Shown here: positions 11,191 to 24,967 of the stretch, piece by piece | How positions within the stretch are numbered: the first letter of the stretch is position 1 | Layout: the number at the start of each line of letters is the position of its first letter | Assembly (NCBI RefSeq): GCF_022539505.1 | Contig: NC_061510.1 | Location: 271,321,687 to 271,385,686 of the forward strand | From: Lolium rigidum | Taxonomy: Eukaryota; Streptophyta; Magnoliopsida; Poales; Poaceae | DNA length: 64,000 nt | Reading direction: 5' to 3' | Program-made: the position numbers and the translations under genes | Notes under the pieces: model-generated | Told to the model about the DNA's origin: nothing | Databases searched by the model: none | The model's input: the letters and a program-made list of their open reading frames with translations, nothing else

Positions 11191-13882
11191 CGCATCCGTT
11201 GATGAACGAGAGGTGGAAACACTTTTGACTACTCCGTCCCACTCCGGATCTTATGGTTAACACGGGTATTACGGCACAAGAATCACTCGGCGACATTTGT
11301 TGTTTAATCCTAGATGGATATAAACCCGTGCAATGGAACCTCCACCATATCAACACAATCCATGGTTCCATTGCCCACCACATAGTCATATTCATAGTTA
11401 TGAAAGTAGTGGTTTTGGTTTTTATGCAATAGTGATAACCATAGTACTTTGCAAGTAATTTGATAGAAATAATCAAATGGCATGAGCAAGTGATGAACTT
11501 GCCTTTCTTGACCGCAAGATTATGCGGCAAGGTCTTCGATACGCAATAACTCCAAATTCTGAAATAGCATCATCGTCCGGTAAGGACGATGTTTAAAAGA
11601 TTGGCAAGGATGCAATAATGCATAAGTATGAGATGCAATCGCTCTAAACGTGACCTAACCCCGATGATTTAGGATTAGTAAGTTGTAATGATTGGTTCAG
11701 GGTGTGTTGCACTTTTAGAGTGATTCACATACAAGGTTCTTATTCAGGTGTGATTACTTTGTATTATAAACAGGTAGATAATAAAGCATAATAATCAATT
11801 GAGCACACAAAGAATGATAATTGGCATAATGTTAACAAGTAAAGAGCAGTGGTCATTTTAGTACTATATGGCATGGTTAATGATTGATTATCATATACTT
11901 TAAAAGAATAACTTTTGAAGAACATGTACTTTGATAAAGAACAAGTATGGTAATTAGGTTTGTGGTTTGCTATAATTTTATTCTGGTTCCAAGTAGTTTC
12001 GGAGTAAGTATAAGATGGATCACAACATAGTTGGATTCATCAGCAACTAGGGCTTGTAAGGTTGAGATAAGCCTAGGCATCCTAAGCAATTCATTATACA
12101 TGGTTGTTGTCAAGGTTGGTTTATCTTGCTAGTGATAGCTGGCTAGGGTTTATAGGTCCTTATAAGCAGGGTTGGTGATGATTCCCTATTTTCTTCAAAA
12201 GAATAACTTTTGAAGAACATACTTCTTAATTAATAAGAAGTATATCAATTAGGGTTGAGGTTGTCTAGGTTTGCTATTGGATCTACTAAGTAAGGAATGA
12301 TTGGTTCCTAAATAGGATGGTTCATAAGCATCTCACACTAGTAGGGTTTAGTGGAACAGGGTTATGTATAGTAAAATAGTAGGGGTGGTTGATGTTAGGG
12401 TTCATCACAATGGTGTGATGCTAAATAGGAATGAATAAGGATGATGGCTTTGGTAATAGGATCTAGGGTTTACACTTGGTTAGCCCTACTTGATTATTTA
12501 GGTCTGATGAATACATGGGATACGCATATATTAGTGATAGTTCTTCTACATTTTATGTGACCAAGCAAGTATTCAGTTGCTACTATGTATCTATGGATAC
12601 AAAGTAAGTTTTATGATCATAGATTCCAACCTAGGGTTTAGGTTGGAGGCAAATTAAGGTTCTCATGTAGTAATAAAGCTAGGTTATAAATGGCATTAGG
12701 GTTTTAGGATCCCACATGAAATTATGGGGTTAACACTTTGTTTTATAATGGAACTAGGGTTTTCTAATTACTCTATAATTCTTGTATTAATAACCTCATT
12801 AATAAAGTTGAAGTTATTAATAACTTTGGAATAATAATATTGGATTTGTCCTTTTATTATTTTTAAAGAATTAATAATTAAAGTAATTATTAATTAGGAT
12901 TTAAATCCTCCTATTAAGGATTTAATACATTATAAGCAAAGGAAAATTAGTTTTATTATTTTCCTGATTTGCTTATTGGTTTTTATTAATTTTAGAAGTT
13001 TTTGTTAATTATTGAATTTTAATTAAATTTGGAATTAAAATTAAAGGTTTAAATAACAAGTGTTAAATAATTTAAATTTTTATTGAAAAATAAAAATTTC
13101 ATATTATATTTTTATTGAATAGAGTTTTCTTTTCTAAGAATTTTAATATCACATTTATATTTTTCTGACCTTTTATGAATTTTCTACAATTATTTAAGGT
13201 TGCAGGTATTTTGAGATTTAATTGAAACGAGAAATAACTAAACCTACCCAGATAGTCTACCCAGGCAGTCACTGACTGGTGGGGCCATGCCACGTCAGCT
13301 GCCACGTAATTTTGACCGAAGTCAAAATCCAGACGTGGCGCTGGAGCTCTGGCCGGCGGCCAGTCGATGATGGCCTCGGTGTTCTGGCGAGCGCGGAACG
13401 GCGCGAGCTGGTGCATCTGACTCGCGCGAGCGTGGGGAACATCTAGGTGGCGGCGCCGCTATCATATGGTCACCGGAGATCACTCCGGCGAGTGTCTCCG
13501 CGGCGGCGAACTACGGTGAAGTATCAAATTGGAGCTAGGATGCATTCTAGACAATGATTAAGGGCTCAATCGAGGCACAAGCTCACCCTGATGACGTTGA
13601 TGTGCTCGTCGAGGATGATGATGGCCGGAGATGAGCTTACCGTCACGAATTCTGGCGAACTGCCACGGAGGAAATCGACAGAATTCGCCTAGCTGAGATC
13701 ACCCCGGGCCAATTCCTCCCGTGGGCGTAGCTTGTCGAGGACGGTGGTCACGGCGGTGTGCTTGGCATGGCTGGGGATGGCTTCAATCGCCGTCGGTAAT
13801 GATGACCGGCGGGCCATGGTTTCGGGTATGGGGAAAAAATCAAGCGCAGGGGAAAGAGTTGAGGCTAGGGTTTGTCGTGGGG

Positions 13883-13893
13883 ATTTATATGGC
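13883..13893 (-). promoter_or_regulatory. TATA box of LTR D
   Basis: Minus-strand CCATATAAATC just inside the GC-rich block of the LTR, followed by a pyrimidine-rich stretch suited to a transcription start. The other LTR has the same site near 23278-23287. It implies U3 of about 2.7 kb and R-U5 of about 3.8 kb, an unusually long leader (inference). Confidence 0.5.
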
Positions 13894-16582
13894 GCCCGGA
13901 CGCGCTCGTCACGCCTTCGGTCGAGGAGGAGCCGCCGCCGAGGGGGAGAAGACGAGCACGTCGTCGTGCTAGCCTCCAAGTACATGGAGAGGATGAGGAC
14001 GACCCTCTCCCGATCTTTTTGACGAAGGGGTACGTTGGGCCGTGGCCGGGCTGCGACTTGGGCCGTGGTGCTGGGATGCTCCACAGCTGCCGCCGGGCCG
14101 TGGTGGCCTCGATAGCTAATCCTCTCCTCTTTCTTATTTTCTTTTCTCGTTTTGTATTTTCTTATTCAAATTCAGTTTTGAATTCAATCTCCCTTGTAGG
14201 ATTTGGTTGTTTGAATTGCTACCGGAATACATTCAAGGCACTTAAAAGATTGTTGTTGTGTATTAGCAATTTTAATATGGTTACTAAAACATTGGTTTAT
14301 TAATTACTATTTGGCTTTGAATTAGGTACCCCCATGACATGAATTTGAATTTCAACTTGGAAGGACTCAAAGTAGTTTCCAAATGATATTGTTCTTGTTT
14401 GATGATATGTAGGGTTTTATTGGGTATTACTTTGTGAGAACAAGTCACTAAGTGAGGCTTGTTTATGGAGTTCTATTAAGTAAGTGACTAAATGGCCTGA
14501 TTTCATGTGCTAAAATATTTCTAAGGACTTGATTTCCCATTTGAGATTGTTGGTCATTTACACATGAATTTAGGTGAACCCTTACTTAATAGGATCTTAT
14601 GAGGTTTATCTTAATTCTATTTCCAGTTTAATACTGATACTATTATTTTAATAATACCTTGAAATACTTAGAGTAGGTATTTCTCCCATCATGGTTTTGT
14701 CTTGGTTATAAGAGTTAGTGGTTGATATGAGTGGTTATTCACCACACATGGGTTTAATTATGAAATGTAACACAAGGTTTTTCTTATGTTCAAGAATTGA
14801 AGCATAAGATTTGATTATTGTGCATTACTAGGGTCCTAATGTTATTTACCTAATGGCATATGGTTTGGAATCTCAATTATAGCCTGGTCTTATATGGTGA
14901 TCACCATGGTGATTCATGAACTAGGTTTAAGATATAGTACTAGATCATAGAGATGAAATGACAACATATTGCATGCTAGGGTTGAATCTCCCCTAACCAT
15001 GATAAGGTGATGGCTTACTTAACATTTTATGATCTCCTCTAGTTACTAAGATATTGAGAATTGGTTTTATTTTCTACCAATTGGCTTCTATTATTAACCA
15101 CAATTTATCATTTAAGTAACTACATTGGTTAGAGTTCTTTTTATAGTTAACTTTGGTCAAATGGATTGATGGTTTCTCACCATAATGAGTATGGAGTTTT
15201 ACTCTAAGGTTTTCTTAGGTTCTTTGATTTATGAAGTCTAGATATGGTAGGATTCCACTTATGTTCACCAAGTGTTTCACAAGTAAAGGTTGGAATATGA
15301 TTCTAGGGTTGCTTACTAGTTATCTCCCTATGATTTCATGTGGTAAATAATATCTACTAATCCTAGTAGGGTTTAACTTATCCTCACATACCTCAAGTGC
15401 ATGATCATGGATTAAGCATGATCAACTAGTTCTTAATAAATCTACCTCAAGTTCTTAGGGTTTACAATCATTACTCAATTTATAATGATCAATGTTAGGC
15501 TTCCTAAGGTATCTCTCATTAAATAGGTTTCTCACTTCCATGATCAAGTGTTGTCTTGATCTACTCAATATAGACTTTCTTTTATAGTTTCTTGAATGGG
15601 CATGGTTATGGTTGTCTCAATTATCTTGAGTATAACACCATAGGTTGAGCTCTCTCATATAAGAACAGTTATTCTAGGGTTTATGGTGTATTCACCATAT
15701 CTCAATAGATAACAAGTCTAAAACTCCACTTGGCTATCTTGGTTGAATTAATCTCCTCCTTACTTTATCAATTCATGGATATGTTATTATTTCATGTGAT
15801 ATTAGGTTATCTTACCACTCCAAGGAAAATGGTTTGCAAGCTAATACTTTAGCTCAAGGTTGTTCTTGATTCTTAATTATGTAAAGATAAAAATTAGTAT
15901 CTATGGTTTCTCTCATTTTGAAGGACTTGAATAATATCCCAAGGTTGTGCTCTTAAGATGAGGTTTTATTTACCTAGATGTATATCCAGGTTTAGCTCAA
16001 GGTTTGTCATTGCTCCTTTAATAGTTATAATAGAACTCTCACCTCTCTAGGTTTGGTGCTTAACTATTTGGAATAGAGAAGAATATTTATTTCTAGAGTT
16101 AATCTCCTTGTCATGTTTCCAAGAATGAAGTAGAATGAATACCATGAGGTTCATGGTAGGATCATGGATTTGTTTAAGACATGGAGAAGATAAGTGAGGA
16201 ATAGTTTCTCCAATTATTGTTACTTGGTTTGCAATTGAATTGGTGTTCATATATTATGACAAGGATTACCTTATTATGATTTGTTATGAGATCACACAAT
16301 TGATCATTGATTCAAGTGTTGTTGTGTTGATTTTAATTCCATTTGATCTAACCCCTTAGATCAAATCATCTTTACCCAAAACAATGTTTTAACAAAGTCA
16401 CATTGAGGTTTATAGCGCTTGACTTGATGAGCTACTTCAATTCCACCAAGGTCAAGTGAAACTTCGGCTATCGTGGATCTGTTTTACTTTAAAGCGCGAA
16501 AATTCCCAGATTTTCTATGCATGAATGCAATGCACACATCTGTTTCCTCTATTTTTGTAACCCCAATACCTGGGATATTACA

Positions 16583-19450
16583 GTCTCTACCCCTTAAACT
16601 AAACTTCGTCCTCGAAGTTTGATCTCTCTCACGTTTCCGAAGTGTGGTTCTGACTTGTGCAGACTACGACTTTTCTCGAACTCCGTGGTGATCTCACTGG
16701 ATATAATTGAATATATCCCTTGTCCAGATTCTTCCCGGAATCCATTAGTGTTTGTCATCAAACAACTATTACTTCCTTTACTTCCATGATTTCCTCCAAT
16801 ATTATAAGCTTGTTTCCTTTCTCATTGAATATTCAATTATTGGGACTTCTTCTTGTCCTGACAGTCTTAATTGAGGACTCATTGGATAACATTCTCCTAT
16901 TTGATAAAATAGGTCTTTGTTTTCCCTTACTACCAAAATTGCAGTAATGGTGCTTAATAAGGTATTAACTATGGAATTGATCGTGATGGTTTATTTTTCT
17001 AATAATGGATTAGACTCATTTAGTCCATCCAATCATGGTTTATAATTGATACCTATGACTCTTTAGATTCATTTAGGTTTCATGAAAGGAATCTTTCATG
17101 TTGTCTCTGATTCTGGTATGGTCAAATCCCTTCAGTCTTTGACTTCCTTAAGCTATATTTGGTCTCTGATATTTCCTTCGTCCAACTTCTTTAAACTTCG
17201 CTGACTTGAGCTATCGTACTTCTGAGTAAATATTACTCATTTTCTCAAGTTATAGTCCACTTCTTACTTCCTCGAGGTGTAAACCTCGGCTTCTGGTCTG
17301 ACATCCTTCAGAAAGTATTGTCCAACAGTCTTATGAAAATAAGATCAAACTTCCTCTCAGTTCAGACCTTCTTCTCCTATTTTGCTCAAAATATTGAGTT
17401 ATTGTACATCCAACTCAATGTTTACTCTACCCCTTAGAGTTTTCTTATGGTCTTTCACTCCTTTTCTTCCAACTATTGGACTTATGATTAGAATATTGGT
17501 ATAGGTCTTGTTTATAATTTATATTCCTCAAAGGTTTTGCGAAGAAACTTTGTGGTGTATCCACTCAATTGTGGACATCCAATGTGAATCCTTAGATTAA
17601 ATGTTTATAGATCATTGTTATTTGGCTAATAAGGTTTTATTTGTTCACAAACTTTTGTTACAAATAATTAAATCGTGGTCTATTTGTAATACCAACTGAT
17701 ACCAGCTGTGATTATTATACCAACTGTGGCTATTTGATATCTAAAATTGGATTCTATTGTAGGTTCTGATCAACTGGATGAGACATCTTCTACTTTATCT
17801 CTCAGTATTGATATTATACCAATTGTGGTCTTCTGATATCGACTATGGTCTTCTTATGTCTGCTATGATTTCATATGTCGTCTTCCTTTCTTTGAGGGTT
17901 TATTGTTGCAGGAAAACCACTAGCTGACACTATGATTATAGTATCCTAAGTGATTTCCCATGCATTCCCTCTTCCTAATGACTATGGTTCTACTTCTACT
18001 TCACCATAATCATCAAATTTCTCACCTTCATGCTTCTTATGTACTAAAGTACTCCTCTGTTGAGGTACAGCATGAGTTTTAAATTGATACTTCCTTCATA
18101 GTATTGTGGTTGCTTCCCACAACTTTGCTTCCTTTTTCTGATGAACCTTCATATTGTCTTCATAATCTTCAGAGATCGTCACTTCCTCACACGAATACCA
18201 TTACCCTCTAGATCTATAGCATCAAGTAAGAACTTGATATTGCAACATGCATTTGCATATCAACGTCAAACTTCATGTATGGATCTAGTCAAACAATAAA
18301 AATCCAATAAAATCCAAGAAGAATCAGCTTTGTGCATATAATACACACCATCATAAGCCTGAATATAATAGTTGAGTAAGACATCTCTAAACATCAGGCT
18401 CTGATGTGTAATATATAACACCACATAAGATAGGTTTATATCGTGATACTTAGCACAAATAGGTGGATTTCTATTAATTGTATCAACATTTATCTTAATT
18501 GCACAATTGCAACGAGATAAACTTGAAACAAAGTGGTCTAGGATAGTTTGTGGTTAACCTAATTTTCTTTGGAAGTACTCGACAAATAGTATACCATATA
18601 TTCGTGCTATTGAGGACTACTTCCTAAGATATAATTAGTTCTACCATGTCTACTCTGAATACCTATCTATTAGGTTATAGCTCCTACACTTCCAAGTGTT
18701 TCTTTCATAAGACTATGGTCATGATGTGCTTGGCACACTTCCCATATTTTTGGAACACAATTCTTGCACTATTGTCTGGCTTCTTATTGTTCTTCTCCTA
18801 AATGTTTATGATGTTCTATTCCATCACATAATGATTCTCAGGTGAATCCTATATGATTAACAACTCTACCATGTAAGTAATCATATTTTATTCATATCTC
18901 TCTTCCTTATCTCCCATGATTGACTCATCATGGTCTATACTACCTCATATGACTCATAGTTATTACTTACTATCAATTGTTTCACATGTCTAGATAGTTT
19001 TACTTACTCATTACTTAACTTGGTCTACATCTTCTATTAGGATATCTTAATTATCTTCATCAATTGATATAATTCCTATTACCAGTCTGGATAACTTTTA
19101 CTTAATCATAACATATGTTGGTACACATCTTCCAATAGGATAGCTTCCTTATGGTTGTATCCTCTCTTTGGACTACCATGTATTGTATACCAACTGTGAT
19201 CTACTCATAATTATTTTAGAGTCTTAAGAGTATCCTACATAATTTGAGATTAGTTAGCTAACATTACTTAGGAAATATAGGTAAGAAATGTTGACTCAAG
19301 TGTGTCAGGATTATTCTCCAGTGAATATCCATCTCAAGTCATGAAAAGATTTGGTTCACCTAAGACAACTTCCTATAGACACTACCAATCCTATAGGTCT
19401 CCTTTAAAGGGTTTTAATCCTAAGGTCAAAGCATTTGCTCTGATACCAAC
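16583..19450 (-). other. Internal region of element D: 2.9 kb, non-coding
   Basis: No ORF longer than about 100 codons and no retroviral motif. The edge at 16583-16601 reads AAGGGGTAGAGAC on the minus strand next to the LTR and is the polypurine tract. It is AT-rich with many short TATG/TACT runs. The phrase ATACCAACTGTGG or near copies occurs at 17717, 17816 and 19187 as well as at the true primer-site junction (19442-19454). Confidence 0.8.
19437..19448 (-). other. Primer-binding site of element D (initiator tRNA-Met)
   Basis: Minus-strand TGGTATCAGAGC, the standard complement to plant initiator tRNA-Met, 2 nt from the LTR end at 19451. This fixes the orientation of element D as minus. Confidence 0.9.
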
Positions 19451-22400
19451 TGTGGTGACCCGGCATACCACCGCATGGTGTAGTATGCAAGTCCGATATA
19501 ACACCAATGAAACACAGTTCCACGGGTATTATATCGCTCGAGTGGTACAACAGAAACATATGCGGGTCCAAGGCATGTCTATAGAATTACAACATCGACT
19601 CGTTACATAAGATCATCACAGACCTCCTACTTTACAATGAGGTAAAACCGCAAATAAATTCCGGAAGAATGACTCGTAGTCTAGTCTTATCACGAACTCT
19701 ATTTGTAGAGTAATTCACTAACTACAGAGGCTAAGAATAGACTCTAGCTAAATAGGAGCTAGGTTTAGGAAGCTAGTTCCTTTCTATGGCTAAACTAGGT
19801 TTTTCTCCTTGTTGGATGTGGTCTCTGACTCCTCTGACGTGGTCCTGTCTCGTGAAGTAGTTGTTGACTCCTCGACCTTCGAGTTGCCCAGTAGATCCTC
19901 CTTCGATGCCTCCATATCTAAGCAGGGGATTTAAGAGTGGGATGAGTACGAGCGTACTCAACAAGTTCATTATAGGAAAGAGGTGTTTAATGCACTAGCT
20001 ATAGCATTAGACCAGAAAGTCTAATACCAATGCAAGTTTTCATAACCATTTCTTCAAAAGGTTGCTTTTATTCAGAAGAACTATGTCCGTCAGCCTTCAC
20101 CGGTTTACTAGAACTTCATGGAGCTCCTTTCCGGCCGCGTTCGTAGTTCCATATCCCGGAACAGGGAGTGACAGGTCACGGTTCTTTACACTCGGCAGGT
20201 GTGTTGCTTTACCCATAAGAGATCTTAACCTTGGTGCCAACCAAGCTGCAGGCTTGTCCACACTTCCTATGGTGTGAGGCCCGGTATAAGGTCTAGCCAA
20301 TCATGTTCCTCCGCTACCTCGAACACCCACCCTTTTGTAAGATTGTCCTCCCCTATATCCATGATGAGACCGTTCCGGGCATTCATATGCCTTCCCCTAT
20401 CATCATGGATAGACCGTTCCGGACACCTTACAATCCCTCATAGACCGCAATACCGTGGGGACTTAAGGCTTCCCCAGCCTACCGCTTGTTCTTCGAACGA
20501 CAAGTGTCTACGGACTGTGCCGTGGGGACTTAAGGCTTCCCCAGCCTACCGCTTGCCGCCGACAGATACAAGTGTCTACGGTAAAGTGCATCCGTTGATG
20601 AACGAGAGGTGGAAACACTTTTGACTACTCCGTCCCACTCCGGATCTTATGGTTAACACGGGTATTACGGCACAAGAATCACTGGCGACATTTGTTGTTT
20701 AATCCTAGATGGATATAAACCCGTGCAATGGAACCTCCACCATATCAACACAATCCATGGTTCCATTGCCCACCACATAGTCATATTCATAGTTATGAAA
20801 GTAGTGGTTTTGGTTTTTATGCAATAGTGATAACCATAGTACTTTGCAAGTAATTTGATAGAAATAATCAAATGGCATGAGCAAGTGATGAACTTTCCTT
20901 TCTTGACTGCAAGATTATGCGGCAAGGTCTTCGATACGCAATAACTCCAAATTCTGAAATAGCATCATCGTCCGGTAAGGACGATGTTTAAAAGATTGGC
21001 AAGGATGCAATAATGCATAAGTATGAGATGCAATCGCTCTAAACGTGACCTAACCCCGATGATTTAGGATTAGTAAGTTGTAATGATTGGTTCAGGGTGT
21101 GTTGCACTTTTAGAGTGATTCACATACAAGGTTCTTATTCAGGTGTGATTACTTGGTATTATAAACAGGTAGATAATAAAGCATAATAATCAATTGAGCA
21201 CACAAAGAATGATAATTGGCATAATGTTAACAAGTAAACAGCAGTGGTCATTTTAGTACTATATGGCATGGTTAATGATTGATTATCATATATTTTAAAA
21301 GAATAACTTTTGAAGAACATGTACTTTGATAAAGAACAAGTATGGTAATTAGGTTTGTGGTTTGCTATAATTTTATTCTGGTTCCAAGTAGTTTCTGGAG
21401 TAAGTATAAGATGGATCACAACATAGTTGGATTCATCAGCAACTAGGGCTTGTAAGGTTGAGATAAGCCTAGGCATCCTAAGCAATTCATTATACATGGT
21501 TGTTGTCAAGGTTGGTTTATCTTGCTAGTGATAGCTGGCTAGGGTTTATAGGTCCTTATAAGCAGGGTTGGTGATGATTCCCTATTTTCTTCAAAAGAAT
21601 AGCTTTTGAAGAACATACTTCTTAATTAATAAGAAGTATATCAATTAGGGTTGAGGTTGTCTAGGTTTGCTATTGGATCTACTAAGTAAGGAATGATTGG
21701 TTCCTAAATAGGATGGTTCATAAGCATCTCACACTAGTAGGGTTTAGTGGAACAGGGTTATGTATAGTAAAATAGTAGGGGTGGTTGATGTTAGGTTCAT
21801 CACAATGGTGTGATGCTAAATAGGAATGAATAAGGATGATGGCTTTGGTAATAGGATCTAGGGTTTACACTTGGTTAGCCCTACTTGATTATTTAGGTCT
21901 GATGAATACATGGGATACGCATATATTAGTGATAGTTCTTCTACATTTTATGTGACCAAGCAAGTATTCAGTTGCTACTATGTATCTATGGATACAAAGT
22001 AAGTTTTATGATCATAGATTCCAACCTAGGGTTTAGGTTGGAGGCAAATTAAGGTTCTCATGTAGTAATAAAGCTAGGTTATAAATGGCATTAGGGTTTT
22101 AGGATCCCACATGAAATTATGGGGTTAACACTTTGTTTTATAATGGAACTAGGGTTTCCTAATTACTCTATAATTCTTGTATTAATAACCTCATTAATAA
22201 AGTTGAAGTTATTAATAACTTTGGAATAATAATATTGGATTTGTCCTTTTATTATTTTTAAAGAATTAATAATTAAAGTAATTATTAATTAGGATTTAAA
22301 TCCTCCTATTAAGGATTTAATACATTATAAGCAAAGGAAAATTAGTTTTATTATTTTCCTGATTTGCTTATTGGTTTTTATTAATTTTAGAAGTTTTTGT

Positions 22401-23444
22401 TAATTATTGAATTTTAATTAAATTTGGAATTAAAATTAAAGGTTTAAATAACAAGTGTTAAATAATTTAAATTTTTATTGAAAAATAAAAATTTCATATT
22501 ATATTTTTATTGAATAGAGTTTTCTTTTCTAAGAATTTTAATATCACATTTATATTTTTCTGACCTTTTATGAATTTTCTACAATTATTTAAGGTTGCAG
22601 GTATTTTGAGATTTAATTGAAACGAGAAATAACTAAACCTACCCGGATAGTCTACCCGAGCAGTCATCGACTGGTGGGGCCATGCCACGTCAGCTGCCAC
22701 GTAATTTTGACCGAAGTCAAAATCCAGACGTGGCGCTGGAGCTCTGGCCGGCGGCCAGTCGATGATGGCCTCGGTGTTCTGGCGAGCGCGGAACGGCGCG
22801 AGCTGGTGCATCTGACTCGCGCGAGCGTGGGGAACATCTAGGTGGCGGCGCCGCTATCATATGGTCACCGGAGATCACTCCGGCGAGTGTCTCCGCGGCG
22901 GCGAACTACGGTGAAGTATCAAATTGGAGCTAGGATGCATTCTAGACAATGATTAAGGGCTCAATCGAGGCACAAGCTCACCCTGATGACGTTGGTGTGC
23001 TCGTCGAGGATGATGATGGCCGGAGATGAGCTTACCGTCACGAATTCTGGCGAACTGCCACGGAGGAAATCGACAGAATTCGCCTAGCTGAGATCACCCC
23101 GGGCCAATTCCTCCCGTGGGCGTAGCTTGTCGAGGACGGTGGTCACGGCGGTGTGCTTGGCATGGCTGGGGATGGCTTCAATCGCCGTCGGTAATGATGA
23201 CCGGCGGGCCAGGGTTTCGGGTATGGGGAAAAAATCAAGCAGAGGGGAAAGAGTTGAGGCTAGGGTTTGTCGTGGGGATTTATATGGCGCCCGGACGCGC
23301 CTCGTCACGCCTTCGGTCGAGGAGGAGCCGCCAGCGAGGGGGAGAAGACGAGCACGTCGTCGTGCTAGCCTCCAGTACATGGAGAGGATGAGGACGACCC
23401 TCTCCCGATCTTTTTGACGAAGGGGTACGTTGGGCTGTGCTGGG

Positions 23445-24953
23445 TGATGTCTACGTTCCCCCTCCTTTCCTGTAGACAGTGTTGGGCCTCCAAGTGCAGA
23501 GGTTTGTAGAACAGCAGCAAGTTTCCCTTAAGTGGATACCCAAGGTTTATCGAACTCAGGGAGGAAGAGGTCAAAGATATCCCTCTCATGCAACCCCGCA
23601 ACCACAAAGCAAGAAGTCTCTTGTGTCCCCAACACACCTAATAGGTGCACTAGTTCGGCGAAGAGATAGTGAAATACAGGTGGTATGAATAAGTATGAGC
23701 AGTAGCAACGGTGCAGAAAAGTGCTTGGCGTGTAGTTGATGGTGGTGGTATTGCAGCAGTAGTAACGCAAAGAAACAAGTAAACAAGCGATAGTAACTCA
23801 GCAGTATTTAGGAACAAGGCCTAGGGATTACACTTTCACTAGTGGACACTCTCAACATCGATCACATAACGGAACGGATAAATGCATACTCTACACTTTT
23901 GTTGGATGATGAACACATTGCGTAGGATTACACGAACCCTCAATGCCGGAGTTAACAAGCTCCACAATAATGCTCATGTTTTAGTAACCTTTAGTGTAAG
24001 ATAGATCAACGAGACTAAACCAAGTACTAGCATAGCATGCACACCGTAACCTTCATGCATATGTAGGAGGAATAGATCACATCAATATATCATAGCAATA
24101 GTTAACTTCATAATCTACAAGAGATCATAATCATAGCATAAACCAAGTACTAACACGGTGCACCCACTGTCGCCTTTACACACGTGCAGGAGGAATAGAA
24201 CTACTTTAATAACATCACTAGAGTAGCACATAGATAGTAGTGATACAAACTCATATGAATCTCAATGAGATCATTGTATTGAAGTACATGGAAGAGAGAT
24301 GAACCACATAGCTACCGGTACAGCCCCGAGCCTCGATGGAGAACTACTCCCTCCTCATGGGAGCAAGAGCGGTGATGAAGATGGCGGTGGAGATGGCAGC
24401 GGTGTCGATGGAGATGGCAGCGGTGTCGATGGAGAAGCCTTCCGGGGCACTTCCCCGCTCCGGCAGCGTGCCGGAACGCAGATCCCGTCCCCCGGATCTT
24501 GGCTTCGCGATGGCGGCGGCTCTGGAAGGTTTTCGTGGGTTTCGTCAATTGGTATCGGGTTTTCTGATCCAGGGGCTTTATATAGGCGAAGAGGCGGCGC
24601 AGGAGGGCTGACAGGGGGGCCACACCATAGGGCGGCGCGGCCCCCCCTCTGGCCGCGCCAGCCTAGGGTTTGGTGGCCCTGTGGCCCCCCTCTGGTCCTT
24701 CCCGGGTGTTCTGGATGCTTCCGATGAAAATAGGAACTTTGGCGTTGATTTCGTCCGATTCCGAGAATATTTCGTTACTAGGATTTCTGAAACCAAAAAC
24801 AGCAGTAAAACGGAACCGGCACTTCGGCATCTTGTTAATAGGTTAGTTCCGGAAAATGCACGAATATGACATAAAGTGTGCATAAAACATGTAGATAACA
24901 TCAATAATGTGGCATGGAACACAAGAAATTATCGATACGTTGGAGACGTATCA
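23445..24953 (-). repeat. 3' LTR of element C (1509 bp)
   Basis: On the minus strand it starts TGATACGTCTCCAACGTATC and ends ..GTAGACATCA. It matches 28453-29962. A minus-strand TATA box (CTATATAAAGCC, near 24575-24587) precedes a GC-rich leader. It contains a short tandem GATGGAGATGGCAGCGGTGTC repeat region near 24395-24445. ORFs in it are not genes. Confidence 0.9.
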
Positions 24954-24967
24954 GCATCCCCAAGCTT
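24954..24967 (-). other. Polypurine tract of element C
   Basis: Minus-strand AAGCTTGGGGATGC directly before the 3' LTR. Identical motifs occur inside the element at 26841-26854 and 26900-26913. Confidence 0.7.

Larger units (their letters stand above)
10053..16582 (-). repeat. 3' LTR of element D (6530 bp)
   Basis: On the plus strand it runs TGTGGTGACCCGGCATACC .. CCTGGGATATTACA. It matches 19451-23444 plus 29968-32498 (6525 bp in sum) nearly base for base. Most of the LTR is AT-rich with no ORF above about 140 codons. A GC-rich block (about 13260-14110) holds a minus-strand TATA box and is the probable promoter. The minus-strand 5' end starts TGTAATATCCC and contains GGGGTTACA 18 bases on, an imperfect terminal palindrome. 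Confidence 0.9.

Noticed and set aside
13689..14303. ORFs of 83-143 codons on both strands in the GC-rich block of LTR D (copy at 23084-23417)
   Set aside because: Promoter and leader region of the LTR; open on both strands, with breaks differing between the copies.
20274..20624. 116-codon ORF, near-duplicate of one at 10908-11228
   Set aside because: It is the tandem-duplicated segment of LTR D in both copies; frames differ by small indels and no protein similarity is seen.
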